Counted from the stretch's first letter, positions 1-9,372 are shown. The stretch is DNA of 64,000 nt from JACVRW01 sp963751105 (GCA_963751105.1 CAVVTG010000002.1:2356001-2420000); one strand, 5' to 3'. The notes: a model not told the origin generated them from the letters alone. Program-made: numbers and translations.

Positions 1-126
1 GGCGACGCGCCGCCGCTCACCCGCTGGCTCGCGCTCGCGCTCGCCGCCGGACTGCTGGCCGCTGTGCTCGTGGCCTGGCTCGGCCTGCGCCGCGCACCCG
101 GGCCCGCCGGAGCATCCGCGACGTGA
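1..126 (+). CDS. C-terminal end of an unidentified membrane protein (5' end outside window)
   Basis: The frame is open from base 1 and stops with TGA at 124-126. The 41 visible residues contain one hydrophobic helix (about residues 9-28, rich in Leu and Ala) followed by a short basic tail (LRRAP). This looks like the last membrane span of a protein encoded mostly upstream. The next gene, a cytochrome c, starts inside its stop codon (GTGA), so the two are probably translated together. A respiratory-chain or cytochrome-related role is inferred from this neighbour only; the family cannot be named from the tail. Confidence 0.6.
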   Translation, partial: GDAPPLTRWLALALAAGLLAAVLVAWLGLRRAPGPAGASAT

Positions 127-512
127 GGTGGTGGGCACCCCTGGCCGCCGGCGTGGTGGTGGCGGCCGCAACGTTCGGCCTGCTCGCCTTGACGGGAGAG
201 GACGGCCGCCCCGAGGGGGACGTGTCTGCCTCCGCCGGCGACGGCGGCGGCGAGCTGTTCGCCCGCATGGGCTGCGGCAGCTGCCACACCCTGGCCGCCG
301 CCGGCTCGAGCGGCACCATCGGCCCCGATCTCGACGATCGTCTGGCCGCCTACGACGCCGCTTCGCTCGAGGCGGTCATCCTGAATCCGCCCCAGCCGCC
401 CGGCGGCGGGTTCAGCCCGATGCCCGACGACTTCGGGCGCCGGATGACCGCCGCCGAGCTCGACGCTCTGGTCGCCTTCCTGCTCGAGGCGGGCTCGCGT
501 CCGCCCGGCTAG
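123..512 (+). CDS. Membrane-anchored monohaem cytochrome c
   Basis: This 129-residue protein should carry electrons between membrane redox complexes on the outer face of the cytoplasmic membrane. An N-terminal hydrophobic segment (residues about 6-24) serves as signal or anchor, followed by a Gly/Asp-rich linker. The haem site is C51-G-S-C54-H55 (CxxCH), and Met100 in the GGGFSPMPDDF stretch is the likely distal ligand. The C-terminal helix (AAELDALVAFLLEAG) is typical of class I cytochrome c domains. The GTG start overlaps the stop of the upstream gene (GTGA), implying translational coupling. It ends convergently with, and overlaps by 4 bp, the LVIVD gene. The redox partner is not visible in the window. 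Confidence 0.88.
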   Translation: MRWWAPLAAGVVVAAATFGLLALTGEDGRPEGDVSASAGDGGGELFARMGCGSCHTLAAAGSSGTIGPDLDDRLAAYDAASLEAVILNPPQPPGGGFSPMPDDFGRRMTAAELDALVAFLLEAGSRPPG

Positions 513-2083
513 CTCGCTCCCGCCGCCCGCGCCGCCTTCGAGGCCTTGAACGCGGGACACACGAGGGTGTCGCTCGTGACCGGTACCGACGCGTACGGAT
601 CGCTGCCCACGCTGGGCGCGGTCACGCTGGCCAGCCCGCCGACGCCCGCGGCGTCCGTGCCACGCCGCAGCTTCAGAACTTCGATCCCGCGGTTCATGTC
701 GAACAGGTAGACGTAGCGCCCGTTCCAGGCCAGATCCCAAGAGTTGGAGCTCGGGTTGGCCACCGGGTCGGTGGCGGTCACGCGGTAGTAGCCGATCTGG
801 CGCACGTCGCGGGCGTTCGACACGTCGAGGAGCCGCAGCCCCTGGCCGTACCAGGCCACGCCCAGCGTCGAGCCGGACAGCTCGAAGTAGTGCGCCGAGC
901 AGCCCAGGTCGGGGTTGGTGGTCTCCGGCGTGTCCTGTTGGGGGTGGAAGGTGTCGAGCGCCTGCATCCGGTAGGGGCTCTCCGGCGTGGAGTTGGCGGC
1001 CGGCTCACCCCCCACCGAGTCCGTGAGGTCCGAGAGCACGACGCGCCCGCTCTTGTCGCACGGCTGCGTGAAGTCCTCCTCGGTGCCGATCAGCACGCCA
1101 CCGCGCCTGACACCGGCCGCGCGGCTCGAGCCGTCGACCGGCCTCAGGGAGTTGTGCATGAAGTCGGTCTGGGGCTGGTTGACCCCGGCCAGGCCGCCGC
1201 CGGCCACCAGCACCGGGTTCCAGGGGCGCGCGTGACGCCGCCGGTCGGTGTAGGGGTCGCGCCAGCGGCCCTTCGTGGCGTAGCCGAGGATGCCGCCGCG
1301 GCCGCTCGTCCAGGCGATCCCGTGCTCGTCCACGTTCACGTCGTGCGAGTAGTCGGTGGCGCCGTCGTTGCGCCATAGGTCGATCGGGTCGTCGAAGACC
1401 CGCGGCTTGCGCGGGTTGCGCAGGTCGGTCACCCAGATCGGGCGTCCGTCGCCGCGGGCGCCGGGCGTGAACGCCGTCCATACCCCCGGGAACAGCGTGG
1501 GCAGGTCATCGCGCCGCGCCGGGCCGCCGGTCCAGATGTAGCGGCACTTGTCGATGCAGCTCGCCGTGTGGCCGGCGGGCAGGTTCACGAAGTCGCCGAT
1601 CTGGCGCAGGTTCTCGGGGTCGGCGTACGAGATCACGTAGAAGCCGCTACGACAGCCCGGCAGGCGGTTCTTGGTCGCCAGGGTGCCGATCCCGGGGCAG
1701 CTCGTCTGGTCCACGTCGTCGTGGCGGGGATCGAGGGCGCCGATGATCAGCTTGCGGCGCGTGTCGAGCTCCATGTCCTCGTCCTGCCAGTAGCCGTTCT
1801 CGCCGAGGATGCCCGGCGGCTGGAAGCTGTCGAGCGGCTGCGGGTCGGCCGGGTCGCTCACGTCGTAGGTGCGAAAGCCGTAACGGCCGGTGGTCACGAG
1901 CACCTTGTCGCCCCTGACCCGGTCGAACTTGCCCTCCACGATCATGCTCGAGCTCGGCACCTGCTGGACGTACTCGAGGCTCTCGGAGATCGCGGCGCCG
2001 GGCGGTGGCTCGGCGGCGAAGGCCGCGGCGGGCAGCGCCGCCAGCGCGGCCGAGACGAGTACGACGAGCACGAACCTTGCCAT
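509..2083 (-). CDS. Secreted LVIVD-repeat beta-propeller protein
   Basis: A 524-residue exported protein. Residues 1-23 form a signal peptide (hydrophobic core, then AAAFAA before EPPPG). The body contains repeats of the LVIVD type, for example KVLVTTGRYGFRTYDVSDPA near residue 60 and LGVAWYGQGLRLLDVSNARD and YVYLFDMNRGIEVLKL near the C-terminus; such repeats build a propeller at the cell surface. No catalytic residues are recognisable. Cysteines in CPGIGT, CRSGF and CIDKCRY suggest disulfides. It is convergent with the cytochrome c gene. The LVIVD family is widespread in secreted proteins and mostly uncharacterised, so function is unknown; a binding or scaffold role is inference. Confidence 0.78.
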   Translation of the reverse strand: MARFVLVVLVSAALAALPAAAFAAEPPPGAAISESLEYVQQVPSSSMIVEGKFDRVRGDKVLVTTGRYGFRTYDVSDPADPQPLDSFQPPGILGENGYWQDEDMELDTRRKLIIGALDPRHDDVDQTSCPGIGTLATKNRLPGCRSGFYVISYADPENLRQIGDFVNLPAGHTASCIDKCRYIWTGGPARRDDLPTLFPGVWTAFTPGARGDGRPIWVTDLRNPRKPRVFDDPIDLWRNDGATDYSHDVNVDEHGIAWTSGRGGILGYATKGRWRDPYTDRRRHARPWNPVLVAGGGLAGVNQPQTDFMHNSLRPVDGSSRAAGVRRGGVLIGTEEDFTQPCDKSGRVVLSDLTDSVGGEPAANSTPESPYRMQALDTFHPQQDTPETTNPDLGCSAHYFELSGSTLGVAWYGQGLRLLDVSNARDVRQIGYYRVTATDPVANPSSNSWDLAWNGRYVYLFDMNRGIEVLKLRRGTDAAGVGGLASVTAPSVGSDPYASVPVTSDTLVCPAFKASKAARAAGAS

Positions 2084-2122
2084 GGGACCTCCCTCGCGGT
2101 GACCTCTGCACGGGGGGCATAC

Positions 2123-2161
2123 CCCGAATCGCGCTGGACGGAACCGCCGGGGCGATTCGGG
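2123..2161 (-). terminator. Hairpin directly after gltD
   Basis: A perfect 10-bp inverted repeat (CCCGAATCGC at 2123-2132 and GCGATTCGGG at 2152-2161, 19-nt loop) begins at the base after the gltD stop codon. There is no clear U-tract, so it is a stem-loop terminator or mRNA 3'-end stabiliser rather than a textbook intrinsic terminator. It separates gltBD from the LVIVD gene, which lies downstream on the same strand. Confidence 0.55.
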
Positions 2162-3730
2162 TCAGGACTCGTCGCGCGGACCGCTCCAGAAGGCGTCGCC
2201 GACCGTCACCGTGCGCGCGATCTCCGCTTGGTGGCGCAGGGAGTAGGGGTCGCCGTCCTCGAAGGCGAACATCGCCTCCGACGGCACGCGCCTGGTCTCC
2301 CCCGAGCCGCCCAGGTACTGGTCCACCACGCGGGCGCAGCGCCTGCCCTCGGCGATCGCCGTGACCACGAGCGACTGGCCGATGCGCGCGTCGCCACAGG
2401 CGAACACACCGTCCACCTTGGTGCCGTACACCGGGGCCTTGACGTTGCCGCGACGGTCGAGATCGAGGCGCAGCTCGCCCACGGCGCCGTCGTGATCGGG
2501 GTGATCGAACCCGATCGCGACCAGCACGAGGTCGGCGGCTTCCTCGAACTCGCTCCCCGGGATGGCCTGCAGGTCGCGCGAGGAGCTGCCCTGCACGTGG
2601 CGCCCGCGCACTCCGGTGACTCGGCCGTCCTCTCCCACCAACTCCATGACCTGGGTGCCGAAGCGGCGCTTTCCGCCCTCGTCGAGCGCGTAGGTGGTGG
2701 TCGTGCGCTTGGGCGGCAGCGGCCACGGGGTGCCGACGGGGCGGCCGTTGGCCGGGAGCTCCGGATAGACGTCGAGCAGCAGCACGTCCGACGCGCCCTC
2801 GCGCAGCGCATTGGAGATGCAGTCCATGCCGGTGTCTCCGCCGCCCACCACCACGACCCGCTTGCCGGCGGCGCTGATCACGCGGTCCGGCAGAGTCGGC
2901 CGCGCACTACGGCCCTCCATCGCGGCCACGGCCCGGTTGCGCTGGTACAGGTAGTCCATCGCGAAGTGCACACCGGCCAGCTCGTGTCCCGGCACGTCGA
3001 GGTCGCGGTGGACCCGCGAGCCGACGGCGATGATCACCGCGTCGTGGGTGCGGTGCAGCTCGTCGGCGCTCACGTCCACGCCGACCTCGGTACGGCAGCA
3101 GAACTCGATGCCCTCCTGCTCGAGCAGCCGGACGCGGCGGTCGATGATCCACTTCTCGAGCTTCGCGTCGGGCACGCCGAAGCGCAGCATCCCGCCCGCC
3201 CCCTCATCGCGCTCGTAGACCGTGACCGAGTGGCCGAGCTTGTTGAGCTCGGCGGCCACGGCCAGCCCGGCGGGACCCGAACCCACCACGGCGATCGTGC
3301 GCCCGGTGCGGGACTCGGGCGGATCGGGCACGATCCAGCCCTCGTCGAAGCCGCGCGACACGATGGCGAGCTCGATCTGCTCGATCGTCACGGCGTCGTC
3401 GTTGATGTCGAGCACGCACGCCGACTCGCACGGGGCGGGGCAGATCAGGCCGGTGAACTCGGGGAAGTTGTTCGTCTGGTGGAGCTTGACCAGCGCGTCG
3501 CGCCAGTGGTCGCGGTAGACGAGGTCGTTCCAGTCCGGGATCAGGTTGCCCAGCGGACAGCCCTCGTGGCAGAACGGGACGCCGCAGTCCATGCAGCGCG
3601 CTCCCTGATCGCGCAGCACCCGATCCTCGGGCAGCTGGAAGTACTGGCGGTAGTCGGCCACGCGCTCCTTGGGGTCGCGCTTGTCGAAGCCCACGCGCTC
3701 GAGCCGCAGGAAACCGCCGAGCTCGCCCAT
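2162..3730 (-). CDS. gltD: Glutamate synthase (NADPH) small subunit
   Basis: This 522-residue flavoprotein passes electrons from NAD(P)H through FAD and Fe-S clusters to GltB for glutamate synthesis from glutamine and 2-oxoglutarate (GOGAT). The N-terminus has the two cysteine clusters of the family: RCMDCGVPFCHEGCP (about residues 47-61) and CPAPCESAC (about 97-105). The FAD-binding motif VVGSGPAGLAVAAEL is near residue 148, and the NADPH-binding motif VVVVGGGDTGMDC is near 292. Length is somewhat above the usual 450-490. The ATG overlaps the gltB stop by one base (TGATG), so the two subunits are translationally coupled. Assignment is firm; whether NADPH or NADH is used cannot be decided. 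Confidence 0.96.
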   Translation of the reverse strand: MGELGGFLRLERVGFDKRDPKERVADYRQYFQLPEDRVLRDQGARCMDCGVPFCHEGCPLGNLIPDWNDLVYRDHWRDALVKLHQTNNFPEFTGLICPAPCESACVLDINDDAVTIEQIELAIVSRGFDEGWIVPDPPESRTGRTIAVVGSGPAGLAVAAELNKLGHSVTVYERDEGAGGMLRFGVPDAKLEKWIIDRRVRLLEQEGIEFCCRTEVGVDVSADELHRTHDAVIIAVGSRVHRDLDVPGHELAGVHFAMDYLYQRNRAVAAMEGRSARPTLPDRVISAAGKRVVVVGGGDTGMDCISNALREGASDVLLLDVYPELPANGRPVGTPWPLPPKRTTTTYALDEGGKRRFGTQVMELVGEDGRVTGVRGRHVQGSSSRDLQAIPGSEFEEAADLVLVAIGFDHPDHDGAVGELRLDLDRRGNVKAPVYGTKVDGVFACGDARIGQSLVVTAIAEGRRCARVVDQYLGGSGETRRVPSEAMFAFEDGDPYSLRHQAEIARTVTVGDAFWSGPRDES

Positions 3731-6700
3731 CAGCCCGGGTTCCCCGGAGGCGCAGAGCCCACGGCGGCGCCCGCCGCGTAGCCCGGGCTGGCGGCCGGTC
3801 CGGCCGCCGCGGCGGCCACCTCGGCCTCGCCCTCGGCCGCCAGCTCGAGCAGCGCGCGCTTGTAGTCGTGCGGCATGACCTTGACCATGCGGTTGAGGGA
3901 GCCCTGCCAGTCGTCGAGCACTCGCTCGGCCACCGTGGAGCCGGTGCGCTCGCGGTGTTCCTCGATCCAGCCCATGAGCTCCTCGGACTCGTCCGGTGTG
4001 ATGGCGTCGAAGCCCACCAGCTCGGTGTTGCAGCGGTCGCGGAAGCCGCCGTCGTCATCGAGCACGTAGGCGATCCCGCCGCTCATTCCGGCGGCGAAGT
4101 TGAGCCCGGTGCGGCCGAGGATCACCACGCGACCGCCGGTCATGTACTCGCAGCCGTGGTCGCCGATGCCCTCCACCACGGCCAGCGCCCCGGAGTTGCG
4201 CACGGCAAAGCGCTCGCCCGCCAGGCCGCGGAAGAACGCCCGGCCCGATGTGGCGCCGTAGAGGACCGTGTTGCCGACGATCACGTTGTCCTCGGCGTGG
4301 AAGCCGGCGTCGGCGGGAGGCCGGACGATCACGGTGCCGCCCGACAGCCCCTTGCCGCAGTAGTCGTTGGCGTCGCCCTCGAGGTGCAGCTCCACGCCGT
4401 TGGCCAGCCAGGCGCCGAAGCTCTGGCCGGCCGACCCCTGGAGCTGCAGGTCGACACTGCCCGCGGGCAGCCCGTCCTCGCCGTGCACGCGCGCGATCTC
4501 TCCCGACAGCAGGCCGCCCACAGCGCGGTTCTTGTTCTGCACGCGGCGCTCGAGGCGCACCGGGATGCCCTGCTCGATGGCGGGACGGCAGCGCTGGAGC
4601 AGATCGACGTCGATCGAGTCGTAGAGCACCGGGTCGGGCCGGCGCACGCAGCGGAGCGGCGTGTCGGGATCGAGCCCCTCCGGTCGCTCCAAGAGCGCCG
4701 ACAGGTCCACGCTGCTCGCCTTCCAGTGGTCCACCGCCGGCGCGGGTTCGAGCAGCTCCGTGTGGCCGATCAGCTCGTCCATGCTGGGCACGCCCAGCCC
4801 GGCCATGATGCGGCGGACCTCCTCGGCCACCAGGAAGAGGTAGTTCACGACGTGCTCCGGCTGCCCCTCGAAGCGCGCCCGCAGCTCGGGATCCTGGGTG
4901 GCCACGCCCACCGGGCAGGTGTTGAGGTGGCAGACCCGCATCATCACGCAGCCGAGCGCGATCAGGGGCGCGGTGGAGAAGCCGAACTCGTCGGCCCCCA
5001 GGATCGCGGCGATCGCCACGTCGCGGCCCGTGCGCATCTGCCCGTCGGCCTCGACCAGGATCCGCGAGCGCAGGTCGTTCTTCAGAAGGGTCTGCTGGGT
5101 CTCCGCGATGCCGATCTCCCAGGGCACGCCGGCGTGGTGGATCGACGCCTGGGGCGAGGCTCCGGTGCCGCCGTCGTGGCCGGCGATCACCACGTGGTCG
5201 GCGTTCGCCTTGGCCACGCCCGCGGCCACGGTGCCCACGCCCACCTCCGACACGAGCTTGACGGAGACCCGCGCGCGGGGGTTGGCGCAGCGCAGGTCGT
5301 AGATCAGCTGCTTGAGGTCCTCGATCGAGTAGATGTCGTGGTGCGGGGGCGGCGAGATCAGCCCGACGCCAGGCGTGGAGTGCCGCAGCCCGCCGATGTA
5401 GCGGTCGACCTTGTGCCCGGGCAGCTGGCCGCCCTCGCCCGGCTTGGCGCCCTGGGCAACCTTGATCTGAAGCTCGTCGGCGTTGACGAGGTAGTTGACG
5501 GTCACGCCGAAGCGACCGGAGGCCACCTGCTTGATGGCCGACCGGCGCTCGTCGGTGAAGCGAGCGGGGTCCTCTCCCCCCTCGCCGGTGTTCGACTTGC
5601 CGCCCAGCCGGTTCATCCCCGCGGCCAGCGTCTCGTGGGCCTCGGGAGACAGCGCGCCGAGCGACATGCCGCCCGACTTGAAGCGCCGGACGATCTCCAT
5701 GGCCGGCTCCACCTCGGCCAGCGGGATCTCGGCGCCGGTCTCGCGGAAGCGCAGCAGCCCTCGCAGCGACGAGCGCGGCACGGCCACCTCGTTCACGTAG
5801 GTGGCGAAACGCTCGTAGGCTTCGGCGCCGCCCTCGGTCCGCGAGGCCTGCTGCAGGGTGGCGATGGTCTCGGGGTTCCAGGCGTGGTACTCGCCGTCGC
5901 GTCGCCAGGAGTACACGCCGCCGGCCGGCAGCAGCTCGGAGCTGGCGTCCGGGTAGGCGCGCCGGTGGCGGTCGAGGGCCTCCCAGGCCAGCACGTTCAC
6001 GCCCACTCCTCCCACGCGCGACGACGTGCCGGTGAAGTAGCGGTCCACCAGCTCCTTCTCGAGCCCGACCGCCTCGAAGATCTGGGCGCCGGTGTACGAG
6101 CGAATGGTCGAGATGCCCATCTTCGACAGGATCTTCAGCAGCCCCTTGCCCACGGCCTTGATCGTGCGCTGCACCGCCTCGTCGGGGTCCATGCCCTCGG
6201 GCAGCCGGCCCTCACGATGAAGGGCGTAGAGCGACTCGAACATCACGTAGGGGTTGACGGCCGAGGCGCCGTAGCCGATCAGGCAAGCCACGTGGTGGAT
6301 CTCCTTGGCCTGGCCGGTCTCCACCACCAGTCCTATCTTCAGACGCGTGCCCTCGCGGACGAGGTGCTGGTGCACCGCCCCCACCGCCAGGAGCGACGGC
6401 ATGGCGGCCCGGTCCGGACCGAGGTTGCGGTCCGAGAGGATGATGATGTTCACGCCCCGCGAGACCAGCACCGACGCCTCGGCGCAGATCTCGTCGAGGC
6501 GGTTCTCCATCCCCATCGCGCCCTGGGACACCGGCCAGGTCATGTCGATGGTGCGCGCCTCGAAGACGCTGTGGTCGACCTGGCGCAGCTTCTCCAGCTG
6601 GGGGCTGCGCAGCAGCGGCTGGGACATCACGAGCTGGTGGCAGTGGTCGGGCGTCTCGCCGAGCAGGTTGATCTCCGGCCCGATCACCGCCTCGAGGCTC

Positions 6701-8271
6701 ATCACGATCGACTCGCGGATCGGATCGATGGCCGGGTTGGTGACCTGCGCGAACAGCTGCTGGAAGTACGAGAACAGCGGCGGTCGCATGTCGGACATGA
6801 CCGCCAGCGCCGTGTCGTTGCCCATCGAGCCGGTGGGCTCCGTGGCGTCGCGGGCCATGGGCGCGAGCGTCACGCGCAGGTCCTCCTCGTTCCAGCCGAA
6901 GGCCAGCTGCTTGGCCCGCAGCGGTTCCACGCGCGGCACGCGCGGGCTCTTCTCGGGCAGGTCCTCGATATGGACGACGCGGTCGGCCAGCCACTGGCCG
7001 TAGGGCCGCCGGGCGGCGAGCTCGCGCTTGATCTCGTCGTCGGGCACCACGCGCTCGCGCTCGAGGTCGACCAGGAAGAGCTTGCCCGGCAGCAGGCGGC
7101 CCTTTGCCTCGATGTCGCCCGGCGGGATGTCGAGCACGCCCGCCTCGGAGGCGAACACCACCCAGCCGTCCTTGGTGGTCAGCCAGCGCCCGGGCCGGAG
7201 GCCGTTGCGGTCGAGGGTGGCGCCGATCACGCGGCCGTCGGAGAAGGCCACCGCCGCCGGCCCGTCCCACGGCTCGACGAGCGAGGAGTGGTACTCGTAG
7301 AAGTCGCGCACCTCGCCGGACAGCTCGGGCCGGCCACGGAACGCTTCCGGGACCAGCATCGAGATCGCGTGGGCCGGCGTGCGCCCGCCATGCACCAGCA
7401 GCTCGAGCAGCCCATCGAGCGAGGCCGAGTCGGAGATGTCGTCGCGCAGCAGCGGGCGGATCTTGTCCACGTCCTCGCCGAACAGCGGAGAGGACAGCTG
7501 CAGCTCGCGGGCGCGCATCCAGTTGCGGTTGCCGCGGAGCGTGTTGATCTCGCCGTTGTGGGCGAGCATGCGGTAGGGATGGGCCAGCTCCCAGCTGGGG
7601 AAGGTGTTGGTGGAGAAGCGCGAATGCACCAGGGCGAGCCGGCTCGTGGCCCGCTCGTCGCGCAGGTCGGGGTAGTAGCGCGGCAGCTGCGGGGCGGTGA
7701 GCATCCCCTTGTAGACCACGGTGCGCGACGAGAAGCTCGAGATGGCCAGACCCGGAGGCGCCGCGAGCTCCACCACACGGCGGATCACGTACAGCTTGCG
7801 CTCGAAGGCGTCCTGGTCGGCCACGTCGTCGGAGGCGCCGATGAAGAGCTGCGCAATGCGCGGGGCACACGCGCGCGCCGTGATCCCGCAGGCGCCCTCG
7901 ACCACGGGAACCTCGCGCCAGCCGAGGACTCGCTGACCCTCCGCCTCCGCGGTCTCCGCGAGCACGCGCATGGCCTCGCCTCCGTCGTCGGGCGCGAGGA
8001 AGCACATGGCCACGCCGTAGCGTCCCTGCGGCGGCAGCTCGAAGTCGACCTCGGCGCTGAGGAGGTCGTGGGGCAGCTGAAGCAGGATGCCGGCGCCGTC
8101 GCCGGTGTCGGGATCGGCCCCCTCCGCGCCGCGGTGCTCGAGGTGCTCGAGCGCGGTGATCGCGTGGCTCACCACCTCGTGCGAGGCGGGCGAGCGCAGA
8201 CGCGCGACGAAGGCGACGCCGCAGGCGTCGTGCTCGTAGCTTCGGTCGTACAGGCCGCGCGCTGCCTGCAG
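3730..8271 (-). CDS. gltB: Glutamate synthase large subunit, probable CTG start
   Basis: This 1513-residue subunit hydrolyses glutamine and transfers the ammonia to 2-oxoglutarate. Order: N-terminal class II glutaminase domain, central domain, FMN-binding synthase domain (near GGMSLGALSPEAHE and GGTGASP), [3Fe-4S] ligands in CVMMRVCHLNTC, and C-terminal GXGXG beta-helix domain. The first ATG/GTG in frame (GTG at 8175) would remove the conserved GLYDRSYEHDACGV segment with the nucleophile Cys. Reading upstream, the only place to start is CTG at 8271-8269: AGGAGG lies 8 nt before it, and an in-frame TAG sits 13-15 bases upstream. This puts the nucleophile at Cys17, exposed after propeptide removal as in the family. 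It is coupled to gltD. Confidence 0.93.
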   Translation of the reverse strand: MQAARGLYDRSYEHDACGVAFVARLRSPASHEVVSHAITALEHLEHRGAEGADPDTGDGAGILLQLPHDLLSAEVDFELPPQGRYGVAMCFLAPDDGGEAMRVLAETAEAEGQRVLGWREVPVVEGACGITARACAPRIAQLFIGASDDVADQDAFERKLYVIRRVVELAAPPGLAISSFSSRTVVYKGMLTAPQLPRYYPDLRDERATSRLALVHSRFSTNTFPSWELAHPYRMLAHNGEINTLRGNRNWMRARELQLSSPLFGEDVDKIRPLLRDDISDSASLDGLLELLVHGGRTPAHAISMLVPEAFRGRPELSGEVRDFYEYHSSLVEPWDGPAAVAFSDGRVIGATLDRNGLRPGRWLTTKDGWVVFASEAGVLDIPPGDIEAKGRLLPGKLFLVDLERERVVPDDEIKRELAARRPYGQWLADRVVHIEDLPEKSPRVPRVEPLRAKQLAFGWNEEDLRVTLAPMARDATEPTGSMGNDTALAVMSDMRPPLFSYFQQLFAQVTNPAIDPIRESIVMSLEAVIGPEINLLGETPDHCHQLVMSQPLLRSPQLEKLRQVDHSVFEARTIDMTWPVSQGAMGMENRLDEICAEASVLVSRGVNIIILSDRNLGPDRAAMPSLLAVGAVHQHLVREGTRLKIGLVVETGQAKEIHHVACLIGYGASAVNPYVMFESLYALHREGRLPEGMDPDEAVQRTIKAVGKGLLKILSKMGISTIRSYTGAQIFEAVGLEKELVDRYFTGTSSRVGGVGVNVLAWEALDRHRRAYPDASSELLPAGGVYSWRRDGEYHAWNPETIATLQQASRTEGGAEAYERFATYVNEVAVPRSSLRGLLRFRETGAEIPLAEVEPAMEIVRRFKSGGMSLGALSPEAHETLAAGMNRLGGKSNTGEGGEDPARFTDERRSAIKQVASGRFGVTVNYLVNADELQIKVAQGAKPGEGGQLPGHKVDRYIGGLRHSTPGVGLISPPPHHDIYSIEDLKQLIYDLRCANPRARVSVKLVSEVGVGTVAAGVAKANADHVVIAGHDGGTGASPQASIHHAGVPWEIGIAETQQTLLKNDLRSRILVEADGQMRTGRDVAIAAILGADEFGFSTAPLIALGCVMMRVCHLNTCPVGVATQDPELRARFEGQPEHVVNYLFLVAEEVRRIMAGLGVPSMDELIGHTELLEPAPAVDHWKASSVDLSALLERPEGLDPDTPLRCVRRPDPVLYDSIDVDLLQRCRPAIEQGIPVRLERRVQNKNRAVGGLLSGEIARVHGEDGLPAGSVDLQLQGSAGQSFGAWLANGVELHLEGDANDYCGKGLSGGTVIVRPPADAGFHAEDNVIVGNTVLYGATSGRAFFRGLAGERFAVRNSGALAVVEGIGDHGCEYMTGGRVVILGRTGLNFAAGMSGGIAYVLDDDGGFRDRCNTELVGFDAITPDESEELMGWIEEHRERTGSTVAERVLDDWQGSLNRMVKVMPHDYKRALLELAAEGEAEVAAAAAGPAASPGYAAGAAVGSAPPGNPG

Positions 8272-8279
8272 GGGGTTCG

Positions 8280-8285
8280 CCTCCT
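8280..8285 (-). promoter_or_regulatory. Strong ribosome binding site deciding the gltB CTG start
   Basis: AGGAGG (minus strand) is a full anti-16S match located 8 nt before CTG 8271. The in-frame stop TAG overlaps its first base pair region (8286-8284), so no start further upstream is possible. No ATG, GTG or TTG occurs in frame between the stop and the catalytic Cys codon. Confidence 0.8.
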
Positions 8286-8418
8286 AGGTTTTTCGCGCCA
8301 TCTCCGAGCGGGCGCGCGACGGGGGATCGGTCGCGAAACGATACCGGTCCCGAAGCGCGGCACGACCCTGTTTGCGCCTGGCCGGCCACTCGGCTCGGCG
8401 CTGGGTAAGGTCGGGGCC

Positions 8419-9213
8419 GTGGGCGACACGATCACGGTCCTTTCCCAGAAGGGCGGCACGGGCAAGACCACGACCGTTCGCACCCTCGCCGACGTGCTGC
8501 GCCGGGTCGGTCTGGCGGTGCTGGTGGTGGACCTCGATCCGCAGGGCAACCTGTCCGACTACTACGACGTGCCCGCGGACGTCACGCCCACCGTGGCCGA
8601 CGTCCTGGCCGGCCAGGCCAAGGCCGCGGACGCCATCCACGAAGGCGTGCTCCCGGCCAACCTCGGCCTGGCCGAGGCCGAGCTCGTGCTCAGCGGAAAG
8701 ATGGGCCGCGAGCTGACCCTCAAGCGAGCGCTGCGCGAGGTGCGCAAGGACTACGACCTGGTGCTCGTGGACTGCCCGCCGGCGCTCGGCCTGCTCACCG
8801 TCAACGCCCTGGTCGCGGCCGACCACGCCCTGATCTCCAGCGAGGCCGAGTACTTCTCGCTGCAGGGCGTGGAACAGGCGCTCGAGGTGGTGGAGCTGGC
8901 CAAGGAGTCGCTGCATCCCGAGCTCGACTGGCTGGGAGTGTTCCTCAACATCGCCGACACCCGGCTCGTCCACTTCCGCGAGGCGCAGGCTCAGCTGCGC
9001 GAGCGCTTCGGAGCGAAGCTGTTCGAGAGCGTGATCCGGCGAAGCGTCCGCTACGCCGAATCGGCCGAGCGCGGCGTGTCGATCCTCGACTACGCGCCGG
9101 ACCTGGGCGCCGACTACGTGGCCCTGGCGGGCGAGTTGCTCGAGCGCCTGGGCGGTTTCGAGGAGCCGCGCGAGCGGCTGGCCGCGCTGCGGGCGGAGCT
9201 GACGCCGGCGTAG
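8419..9213 (+). CDS. ParA/Soj-family ATPase (orphan)
   Basis: A 264-residue cytoplasmic P-loop ATPase. The deviant Walker A motif KGGTGKT (residues 11-17, with the signature Lys11) is followed by DLDPQGNLSDYY (Walker A-prime region, near 37) and LVDCPPALGLLTVNAL (Walker B region, near 115). Such proteins form ATP-dependent dimers on DNA or membrane and position chromosomes, plasmids or protein complexes. There is no parB, parS-like cluster, dnaA or gidB nearby, so this is unlikely to be the main chromosome-segregation ParA; a cargo-positioning role is possible. The GTG start at 8419 immediately precedes the beta-strand GDTITVLSQ and fits family length. It is divergent from gltB. Confidence 0.88.
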   Translation: MGDTITVLSQKGGTGKTTTVRTLADVLRRVGLAVLVVDLDPQGNLSDYYDVPADVTPTVADVLAGQAKAADAIHEGVLPANLGLAEAELVLSGKMGRELTLKRALREVRKDYDLVLVDCPPALGLLTVNALVAADHALISSEAEYFSLQGVEQALEVVELAKESLHPELDWLGVFLNIADTRLVHFREAQAQLRERFGAKLFESVIRRSVRYAESAERGVSILDYAPDLGADYVALAGELLERLGGFEEPRERLAALRAELTPA

Positions 9214-9310
9214 GCGGCGGCGCGCTCCGCTCGGGCGCTGCGCGGCGGAGGCGCTTCGAGGCGCCCACGATTGGCTGGGGAAGGGGGCGAGCCCGCCGCG
9301 GTGGTGGTTT

Positions 9311-9349
9311 GTGCTCGGTTCACCCCCCAGGAGGGGGTGAAGTGAACAC
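9311..9349. repeat. Hairpin unit 1 of the palindromic element
   Basis: Outer arm GTGCTC (9311-9316), GG, inner arm TTCACCCCC (9319-9327), 5-nt loop CAGGA, inner arm GGGGGTGAA (9333-9341), GT, outer arm GAACAC (9344-9349). The inner stem is perfect over 9 bp and the outer stem pairs at 5 of 6 positions. It has the same build as unit 2, with different outer-arm bases. Confidence 0.7.
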
Positions 9350-9372
9350 ACTCGCCGGCCCCGCGGTGGTTT

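Noticed and set aside
3868..8418. Very long open frame on the plus strand opposite gltB
   Set aside because: It is an antisense shadow caused by high GC content; its translation is Arg/His/Val/Ala-rich and matches no fold. Only the last 264 codons (from 8419) are real, as the ParA gene.
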